A stretch of DNA of 39,955 bases, from positions 1 to 39,955 of the forward strand of contig JAFLTU010000001.1 in the NCBI GenBank assembly GCA_022509125.1, written 5' to 3'. This document shows, in pieces, positions 34,079 to 39,955 of the stretch; positions within the stretch are counted from its first letter, which is position 1, and each line of letters begins with the position of its first letter. Source of the stretch: Muribaculaceae bacterium (GTDB lineage: Bacteria > Bacteroidota > Bacteroidia > Bacteroidales > Muribaculaceae). The translations under genes were made by a program, and so were the position numbers. Below the pieces are notes generated by a model that worked only from the letters and a program-made list of their open reading frames with translations, ran no database searches and had not been told where the DNA came from.

Positions 34079-36196
34079 ATGAGCATTTCTAAGAAAGCAC
34101 TGTTAGCAGTGACCCTGGCCGGACTCTCGGCCTCCGCATTTGCAGACTCTGCACTCGCACCCTATTCCCTAATCCCTAACCATCGGTTTGACAAACCCAT
34201 GTTCTCGGCCATGACCCTTCCGCGTCAGGCCGATTCAAGAAATTTCGATATCTTCGCAGAAAACCAATCAGTGAAGAGCGATGCCCTCACAAGAGCTGAA
34301 TCCGATCCGGGCAACTCCTTCAACGGTGTGCCTGAATATTCCGAGATCACTACTCCCGTCGGACGATTCTTCGTTACAATGGATTACGAAATTGAGGAAA
34401 ACTACGTCAATGAATACTACACGGAAAAGATTATCACAGGCTTTAACCTTACTTTCTACGACGGTCAGTTCAAAGAGGTTGGTTCAATTAAAGATAAAAT
34501 CGAATTCGACTCTGCAAAGGGAGAAACCGCAACGGCACATTGCATCGTAGATAACTATGCATCCCAGCATTTCTTCAACGACGACGACAACATCGAGGTG
34601 ATGGTTTATCTTGGTATCAAAACCGGACCCAATTTCGATTATCATCCCAATTTCTATGAGAAGGTTTATAGCCTCGGTGGCGAAAAAAACGAAGAGGGCT
34701 ACGACAAATGCATCTACACTATGGAAGGACGCCTTGTCGATACCATTTCCAATGGCACAGAGGAAGGCACTTACCTAACCTTCGTTAATGATATTTATTA
34801 CTCTGCAAAAGATTATCCCGATCCTGTTGCACGTGCCAAAGCCACTACCACCAAGGTGTCTATATATGGTTATGGCGCTACCGGAACTCCGGAGCTCGTT
34901 ATGGAGAAAGATATAAAGATGGTGAGCTATCCGGGTGACACCACGGATTCGCCTTATTTAATTTCCAAAAATGTCAACGGGACTTCTTATATGGTATTCT
35001 CTTTCTATGAACTCCCATATTTTGTGAATCCCCTTGGCGGAGCCGAAGATGAGAGTGCTACAACCAACAACAATTTCGTGATCGAAACTTGGAAACTTGG
35101 AGCAGAGCCTCAACCTGTCACCACTACCAAAATCAAGGTGGAAATTCCTTTTAACCCGGATAAACTCATGTATGCTTTCTATAGCATTGGCGACCTTACT
35201 TGGAAAGGTGACATTGACATGACCTATAACGGCACCCCCGAGTCTCCCGCTTACATCGTTAAAACCGACGTGGTTGCAGCTTCAGATCTCGAATCAGTTG
35301 CCTCCAGCTACGACCTTTATAAGGCTGATGGAACTCTGGACCACAACATCGCAAACAACGTAGAAAACTTTATCCAGCTCAGTTCTGCCGGCAGCGACGA
35401 ACCCCACATAATGTTCATTACGGTAGACGATAACGGCGATTACATCTTCAAATTCGTTGACCTATATTCGGGCAATATTGCAATGACTATCCCGCAAATT
35501 TATGACGGTGAACCCCTCATGGCTTCTGCTGAAAGAATCAAAGATGGCAACGAATATAAATATGCTATCCTTCTTCAGAACGATTATGTCGATGATGATT
35601 ATGTGGTGTTCAAACGTCTCGCCTGGTTTGACCAAAAAGGTAATCTCGACCATATCGACAAAATCCATATAGGTAAAGACGTGCAGGCTTCAACGCTCAA
35701 TATGCAGGCCTCCGTGCTCAATCCTTATCTTTTCGACGACGATCCGGAGATGGAATATGCAGTATTGGTGAAACGCACATACGATGCAACTGTCCGTAAC
35801 GAATTTATTATTGTAGACCACACCGGCGAATGGTATGCACATTTCACAGCCGACGACGGTAAGGGAGATCCTTACATGTTAACTGTTGTGCCTAACGGCA
35901 ACGGCGGAACATTATATATGACCTACAACGATGGTGTCAACTATAATATGGATGTCTATTCTCTCCCATTCGAGAATCTTGGCGTTGAGTCGATTATAGG
36001 TGAGTCTGCTAATGCCTACTACAACGGCACGGCTATTGTGGCCCCCGGTTCTTCAATCGTTCTCTTCAATATTTCAGGCGTAAAGGCAGCCGCAGGTAAA
36101 GAATACGTTGAGACCGTTTCCCTCCCGAAGGGGGTTTATGTAGCGGTAATTACCGAGTCAAATGGTAAAAAATCTGCTTTCAAATTCACAAAATAA
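34079..36196 (+). CDS. Large secreted protein with classical T9SS type A-like sorting domain
   Basis: From ATG 34079 the protein is 705 residues with a signal peptide (KALLAVTLAGLSASAFA). The body of about 600 residues is rich in short beta strands with acidic loops (DDNGDYIFKFVDLYSG, DDDPEMEYAVLVKRTYD), possibly a propeller, but no family is recognised. The last 75 residues form a classical sorting domain: VAPGSSIVLFNISGVKAAAG, LPKGVYVAVITE, GKKSAFKFTK. This differs from the short YYNLQG tails of its neighbours. It is followed by a strong terminator. The frame extends back to a TTG at 34073, which adds only two residues. Confidence 0.83.
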   Translation: MSISKKALLAVTLAGLSASAFADSALAPYSLIPNHRFDKPMFSAMTLPRQADSRNFDIFAENQSVKSDALTRAESDPGNSFNGVPEYSEITTPVGRFFVTMDYEIEENYVNEYYTEKIITGFNLTFYDGQFKEVGSIKDKIEFDSAKGETATAHCIVDNYASQHFFNDDDNIEVMVYLGIKTGPNFDYHPNFYEKVYSLGGEKNEEGYDKCIYTMEGRLVDTISNGTEEGTYLTFVNDIYYSAKDYPDPVARAKATTTKVSIYGYGATGTPELVMEKDIKMVSYPGDTTDSPYLISKNVNGTSYMVFSFYELPYFVNPLGGAEDESATTNNNFVIETWKLGAEPQPVTTTKIKVEIPFNPDKLMYAFYSIGDLTWKGDIDMTYNGTPESPAYIVKTDVVAASDLESVASSYDLYKADGTLDHNIANNVENFIQLSSAGSDEPHIMFITVDDNGDYIFKFVDLYSGNIAMTIPQIYDGEPLMASAERIKDGNEYKYAILLQNDYVDDDYVVFKRLAWFDQKGNLDHIDKIHIGKDVQASTLNMQASVLNPYLFDDDPEMEYAVLVKRTYDATVRNEFIIVDHTGEWYAHFTADDGKGDPYMLTVVPNGNGGTLYMTYNDGVNYNMDVYSLPFENLGVESIIGESANAYYNGTAIVAPGSSIVLFNISGVKAAAGKEYVETVSLPKGVYVAVITESNGKKSAFKFTK

Positions 36197-36203
36197 TATT
36201 TAG

Positions 36204-36245
36204 GGAGTGGAGGCTTGCCGCCTCCACTCCTTCCTATTTTTTTTA
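36204..36245 (+). terminator. Strong terminator between two cargo genes
   Basis: GGAGTGGAGGC/GCCTCCACTCC, an 11-bp perfect stem with a 5-nt loop (36204-36230), followed by TTCCTATTTTTTTT. Confidence 0.92.
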
Positions 36246-36285
36246 AAATCTTACCAAATTTAATACTAACCAAATTTAAAAGCCT

Positions 36286-38250
36286 ATGAAAAAGTTTTCA
36301 ACCCTTTTGAAAGGGCTTACTGCCCTTGCGGTGGTATGTGGCTTCACATCCCAAGCCAATGCCGCTTTCCCATCTGCTGAATCTCTGGTGGGATCCTATT
36401 CTTTTACATCAGATTTTACCCTAGTAGATAACCAATTCGAAGGTAAGATTGCCGGTACCTTTAATTTCTCAATTACAAACACTTCTGGTACCCTCTACCT
36501 CCGGAACTTTGATAATGATGGTCTTTCCTATACCTTGGATTATGATGAAGATAACGGAATTTTAACATACAAAGTTGTTTATTGGAAAATTGGCACTCAA
36601 ACTGTTTATCTTGCTCCAGGTGGAAAATATACAGGTTTTGCTGCTACTGTAGCCAATTATTTAAAAATTTCAGTAGCAGAAGATGGTACGCTTTCAATTC
36701 CTAACTTTGACATCGTAAATGTAGCGTCATTGTCAGGTTCAGAAATTACAGCAACTTATGCTAAATATAGCAATATTTCTGTTGAAAAATATAGTGATGA
36801 CCCTGATGCTGACCTACCAAAACCTGTAAGTTTCGAAGGTACCTACGCCTTTACGGGCACTCAAGTTAAATACACTTATGATGAGGATGGAAATCAGATT
36901 TCAGAAAAATCTGCAGGAGACTTCAATTTAGTTATTAAATTTAATGAAAAATACTGGGAACTTGGCAGCCGTAATGGTACTAATTATTACAACAATATCG
37001 AAGAAATAGCCGGTTATAAAATTGAGAATGCTATTGACCACAACACCACCAATGAAGTAGAAGATAATACTATTACTTATCCGTCTGCTCCAGGGAATGG
37101 AGTAGCATGGGGTATAGAGCCCTTTGTAGGGGAAGAAGGCCAACAATATACTTCATCTTTAATATTTGGTGGAAACAATGTAAATGAATGGAATCAAGGG
37201 GATCCTGCAATTGTATTGACTGTTAACAGCGACTCTGATTATTCTTTGGAACCTTTCACTATTTGGCTCAAATATCCTGTTGAAGAAGGTTCAGGAGAAA
37301 GTGCAACAGTATCTTACAGCTATCAATTAGTTTACTACTGGACTAATGAAGATTTCATTCCCGAACCGGACCCCGATCAGCCGGGTGAAGAATCTCCGTT
37401 CGCTGGGGAATATGCTCTCAACGGCACCTTCTATAACTATACCAATGGTGAGGTATCCAGCATATCCGACGGTTTCTTCGATCTCATGATCAACAAAGAC
37501 GGACAGGTTACAGCCATCGGCCAGAACCAGATTCCTCTTGCCGACCTTGCAGAAGGAGTGAACATGGGTGTTATTGATGAGGATGCAGGCACTTACACAC
37601 TTACTACCGGTCCGAATACTCTCGTTCAGTCAGCTAATCCTACTCTTCTCCTCGGTGGCGCTTCAACCGAAGCTTACGCTGAAGGTGAAAAAATCGTTCT
37701 TACTGTAGCAGAAAAGAATGATTATAGTCTCACTCCGTTCACTGTTTGGAGAGCTAACGACGACGGCACATACACTCTCGTTTATGCTTGGGACGCTAAT
37801 CTCTATCAGGGTATCACTGTTACCAATGCCAGTGCCGGATGGAATGCTCAGGAAGAGCTCGAAATTACTTTCACTGCCAACCTCACCAATATCGTGCCTG
37901 CTGACGTAGACGAATGGCTCGTGAACCTCGAATACACGGCTGATAATGGCGCAGCCAAGACTATCGAAGCAGAGGCTGCTTACGCCGGCAACACTGCTAC
38001 TGTTGTTGTTGAGGATCTTGAAGTCGGCGCATACACCTTCACTCTGACCCTTCAGGCTATAGAGGATGATGAAGTTATCGCAACTTCAAATGAACTCACC
38101 GTTTCTGTGACAGCGGAATCTACCGCTATCAACGGCATTAACGCTTCAACTCTTGAGAATGGCGTTTACTACAATCTCCAGGGTGTACGCGTAGCCAACC
38201 CGCAGAAGGGTATCTTCATCCTCAACGGCAAGAAGGTGATCGTTCGCTGA
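36286..38250 (+). CDS. Large secreted beta-rich protein with sorting-type tail, paralogue of 31419-33542
   Basis: The 654-residue protein has a signal peptide (LTALAVVCGFTSQANA). The N-terminal module (GSYSFTSDFTLVDN, then EDGTLSIPNFDIVN, then YAKYSNISVEKY) matches that of the 707-residue minus-strand protein. Two further modules start FEGTYAFTGTQ (about 183) and FAGEYALNGTFYNY (about 370) and look like lipocalin-type repeats. An Ig-like module ends in YTFTLTLQAIEDDEVIATSN. The tail (VYYNLQGVRV, NPQKG, LNGKKVIVR) is the local sorting tail. Base composition of the first half is more AT-rich than the second half, which may mean a mosaic gene. Twelve heptamers follow the stop. Confidence 0.85.
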   Translation: MKKFSTLLKGLTALAVVCGFTSQANAAFPSAESLVGSYSFTSDFTLVDNQFEGKIAGTFNFSITNTSGTLYLRNFDNDGLSYTLDYDEDNGILTYKVVYWKIGTQTVYLAPGGKYTGFAATVANYLKISVAEDGTLSIPNFDIVNVASLSGSEITATYAKYSNISVEKYSDDPDADLPKPVSFEGTYAFTGTQVKYTYDEDGNQISEKSAGDFNLVIKFNEKYWELGSRNGTNYYNNIEEIAGYKIENAIDHNTTNEVEDNTITYPSAPGNGVAWGIEPFVGEEGQQYTSSLIFGGNNVNEWNQGDPAIVLTVNSDSDYSLEPFTIWLKYPVEEGSGESATVSYSYQLVYYWTNEDFIPEPDPDQPGEESPFAGEYALNGTFYNYTNGEVSSISDGFFDLMINKDGQVTAIGQNQIPLADLAEGVNMGVIDEDAGTYTLTTGPNTLVQSANPTLLLGGASTEAYAEGEKIVLTVAEKNDYSLTPFTVWRANDDGTYTLVYAWDANLYQGITVTNASAGWNAQEELEITFTANLTNIVPADVDEWLVNLEYTADNGAAKTIEAEAAYAGNTATVVVEDLEVGAYTFTLTLQAIEDDEVIATSNELTVSVTAESTAINGINASTLENGVYYNLQGVRVANPQKGIFILNGKKVIVR

Positions 38251-38254
38251 TTAG

Positions 38255-38338
38255 AAGTGCCAAGTGCCGAGTGCCAAGTGCCAAGTGCCGAGAGCCGAGT
38301 GCTGAGAGCCAAGTGCCAAGTGCCAAGTGCTAAGAGCC
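38255..38338. repeat. Heptamer array, RAGTGCC type, 12 units
   Basis: Twelve units of AAGTGCC, GAGTGCC, GAGAGCC, GAGTGCT, AAGTGCT or AAGAGCC without any phase slip, starting 4 nt after the TGA of the 654-residue protein gene. Confidence 0.9.
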
Positions 38339-38359
38339 AATTGAATAAGATTTCAAAAA

Positions 38360-38398
38360 GAGGGATCCGTCAATATCTGACGGGTCTCTCCCTTTTTT
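38360..38398 (+). terminator. Terminator with GGATCC core, overlapping the next promoter
   Basis: A 13-bp stem (38360-38372 with 38378-38390, two wobble pairs) with a 5-nt loop, then T6. Its core GGATCCGTC/GACGGGTC is shared with the hairpin after the C10 gene. The T tract is part of the -33 TTTG of the rpn-like gene. Confidence 0.9.
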
Positions 38399-38427
38399 GT
38401 AACTTCTGAAACTTATTATTATATTTG
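38396..38427 (+). promoter_or_regulatory. Bacteroidetes-type promoter of the Rpn-family gene
   Basis: TTTG (38396-38399), 20 nt, TATATTTG (38420-38427): full match. The ATG at 38479 lies about 50 nt downstream. Confidence 0.82.
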
Positions 38428-38478
38428 CAATTACAGGAGTTTTTGCCCTAAGGAATCGCAGAGTTACATTTGGCAATA

Positions 38479-39474
38479 ATGAAAACAAAAAATAGATACG
38501 TAGACGCCCTGATCGATTCAGGTTTTAAAGCTATTTTCGGTAAACCGGGGTACAGTGAGGAAATTCTCAAAGGATTCCTCAACACTCTTTACGCCGGAGA
38601 ACCTTATTTTGATCCGATTAAAAAAGTGGTATTTAATAATCCCATACAGGACCCGGTTCCTGTGAAGGGAAAGACCATAGTTCATGATGTGATATGCGAG
38701 ACCGACAGTGGTCACCGGTTTATCTTGGAGATGCAAAGGGCAAGAAAGGACGATTTCCTCCCTCGTTCAACCTATTATACATGTAGAGGAGTAACCGAAC
38801 AGGTAAACCTCTCGACGGATAGGAGACACTTTAAATATACATTCCTGCCGGTGACAGCTGTGTATATCTGCGATTTTCTAATGGAGTCACTGGAGAGGAA
38901 ACTCAAGAGCCATTTCATGTTTAGGGACACAGAGACTGGATATGTCCTCAACAATGGAATAAGGATAGCTTATGTCCAACTTCCGATGTTTGACAAAAGT
39001 TGGGAGAAATGTGACAATAAATTTGAACAATGGATTTATTTAATGAAGAATATGCATAGACTTGAGGAATTTCCGGCAACAAGCTTGAAGGATGAAGTTT
39101 TCGCGAGATTGGAGAAGGTAGCCAACTACGCAAGCCTCACTCGAGAGGAACAGGCGGTCTATGAGGCCGACCTTCGCTGGATAAGCGAGTATGATGAAGA
39201 GATGGCCACGGGTCGCCGTGAGGCTATGGCCCAAGGTTTAGCCGAAGGTAGGGCCGAAGGGTTAGCCGAAGGGAGGGCCAAAGGATTAGCCGAAGGTCGA
39301 GCCGAAGGTCGAGCCGAAGGTAGGGCCAAAGGGTTAGCCGAAGGTCGAGTCGAAGGTCGAGCAGAGGAAGCAGCAATGATTGCCCGTAATCTTTTAAGGA
39401 AAGGGATGGATGAGGAATTCGTGGCGGAAACTACCGGGCTTTCCCTCCAAGAGATTAAAGCACTACAAAAATAG
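38479..39474 (+). CDS. Rpn/PD-(D/E)XK-family nuclease (recombination-promoting nuclease or putative transposase type)
   Basis: From ATG 38479 the protein is 331 residues. The N-terminal part is the PD-(D/E)XK_2 type: YVDALIDSGFKAIFGKPGYS, then VVFNNPIQ, then a core site CETDSGHRFILEMQRARKDDF that supplies Asp, Glu and a following Gln (E-x-Q variant of the D-ExK motif). A helical region follows (about 165-250). From 39241 to 39360 ten 12-bp units encode a repeating AEGR/AEGL/AKGL tail, then a short C-terminal helix (MIARNLLRKGMDEEFVAETTGLS). Proteins of this family are common and multicopy in Bacteroidales. A role in DNA cleavage or recombination is plausible but unproven. Confidence 0.87.
   Translation: MKTKNRYVDALIDSGFKAIFGKPGYSEEILKGFLNTLYAGEPYFDPIKKVVFNNPIQDPVPVKGKTIVHDVICETDSGHRFILEMQRARKDDFLPRSTYYTCRGVTEQVNLSTDRRHFKYTFLPVTAVYICDFLMESLERKLKSHFMFRDTETGYVLNNGIRIAYVQLPMFDKSWEKCDNKFEQWIYLMKNMHRLEEFPATSLKDEVFARLEKVANYASLTREEQAVYEADLRWISEYDEEMATGRREAMAQGLAEGRAEGLAEGRAKGLAEGRAEGRAEGRAKGLAEGRVEGRAEEAAMIARNLLRKGMDEEFVAETTGLSLQEIKALQK
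39241..39360 (+). repeat. Ten in-frame 12-bp minisatellite units in the Rpn-family gene
   Basis: Units are variants of GCCGAAGGTCGA, GCCGAAGGGTTA, GCCAAAGGGTTA and GCCGAAGGTAGG. The repeat encodes four-residue units (A-E/K-G-R/L) and keeps the frame, so copy number can change without breaking the gene. Confidence 0.92.
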
Positions 39475-39495
39475 CAACAAATAACCCGTAGATTA

Positions 39496-39735
39496 GAAAA
39501 TCAACCCCGCCAGGGTTGAGGAGGAAGAAGGGGAGGGCATCCGCCAGCTTCGCAGGCGGTTATTATAGTCACGGTTCCACCGTGACAAGGCCCCTCCGGG
39601 GCTTTACATTGACAATCAATCAAAAAGCCCATCCGGGGCTTGACATCCACAATCATTCAAATAGAAAAGGATAAATTAGATGAGTAAGAACTATTGAAAA
39701 ACGATAAACGAGTTACGACAAACGATAAACGAACC
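39496..39735. repeat. Structured dispersed element, copy B
   Basis: Same element and orientation as 29193-29392, 22 nt after the Rpn-family stop. The hairpins CAACCC/GGGTTG, CCGCC/GGCGG, GTCACGGT/ACCGTGAC and GCCCC/GGGGC are present. It is about 40 bp longer because the GGGGCTT...AATCAATCAAA segment is imperfectly duplicated (about 39590-39661). The 72-bp end segment is at 39664-39735. Confidence 0.85.
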
Positions 39736-39769
39736 TTCGCCGTGCACTATGCACTCGAGTTTAAATTGA

Positions 39770-39820
39770 AAATTATGGAATAAGTGGATAAAATTTGCCT
39801 TTAAATTATGGAATAAGTGG
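39770..39820. repeat. 18-bp direct repeat pair
   Basis: AAATTATGGAATAAGTGG occurs at 39770-39787 and 39803-39820, period 33 bp. It lies in the gene-free end of the window. Confidence 0.85.
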
Positions 39821-39893
39821 CCAAAATTGTATCAATTTCTATGCCGTAAGTAGGAATTCATTTTCAATTAACCTAAAATTTCCCTAAATTTAG

Positions 39894-39943
39894 TATTCAA
39901 AAAACTGTGCTCTATGCACCATGCTCTATGCACTTAACTCGGC
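39894..39943 (+). repeat. 50-bp inverted repeat, right copy
   Basis: Near-identical to the reverse complement of 29082-29131. It contains heptamers such as CTATGCA, CCATGCT and CTATGCA. Confidence 0.82.
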
Positions 39944-39955
39944 CACAGCACTATT

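Larger units (their letters stand above)
39475..39955. other. 481-bp gene-free window end made of repeats
   Basis: It holds dispersed element copy B, a short heptamer stretch (39741-39755), an 18-bp repeat pair and the right copy of the 50-bp inverted repeat. No credible gene is seen. The repeat block may continue beyond the window. Confidence 0.8.

Noticed and set aside
38255-38338. Heptamer arrays considered as CRISPR
   Set aside because: The unit is 7 bp with no spacers, and no cas gene is in the window.

Overview
The window looks like a chromosome segment of an anaerobic gut-type member of the Bacteroidales, most plausibly Muribaculaceae or a close relative. The supporting signs are: promoters of the Bacteroidetes type (TTTG about 20 bp before TAnnTTTG), very few Shine-Dalgarno sequences, a PorQ component of the type IX secretion system (T9SS), several large secreted proteins ending in T9SS-like sorting tails (YYNLQG...NGKK..R), and family-level similarity of the housekeeping proteins to Bacteroidetes versions. 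The genus is an inference from recalled protein style, not from a search.

Layout. 1-2,900: tRNA with CAT anticodon, then an overlapping three-gene operon (CRP/FNR-type regulator, NupG-type nucleoside permease, RsmE). 2,900-3,460: minus-strand secreted proline-rich protein. 3,680-11,000: mostly housekeeping genes on the plus strand (FtsK, LolA-like carrier, thioredoxin reductase, dCMP deaminase, S41 protease, 5-formyl-THF cyclo-ligase). 11,090-15,000: large M16 metallopeptidase followed by a two-thirds acidic small protein and a Trp-rich membrane protein. 15,090-26,500: TonB-CTD protein, PorQ, ribosomal protein L19 with a candidate RNA leader, GpmI, secreted 5'-nucleotidase, GH3 lipoprotein, EF-P, GT2 glycosyltransferase, RadC, an MFS transporter and a small membrane protein.

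26,500-39,955 is a different, accessory-type region: a C10 cysteine protease and four more large secreted proteins, three of them with the same short C-terminal sorting tail and one with a classical T9SS tail, plus an Rpn/PD-(D/E)XK nuclease whose tail is coded by ten 12-bp repeats. The gaps are full of repeats: phase-perfect heptamer arrays, a roughly 200-240 bp structured element present twice as direct repeats 10.3 kb apart around this block, a 50-bp inverted repeat pair, and a 49-bp tandem repeat. Two cargo genes share a modular 3' end (sorting tail, heptamer array, GGATCC hairpin).

How it fits together: nucleoside permease, secreted 5'-nucleotidase and dCMP deaminase suggest nucleotide salvage; LolA, S41, M16, PorQ and the GH3 lipoprotein serve the envelope; PorQ links to export of the cargo block. 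The most unusual material is the repeat-flanked cargo/nuclease block and the heptamer arrays; no known defence system, CRISPR array, phage or insertion sequence was seen.
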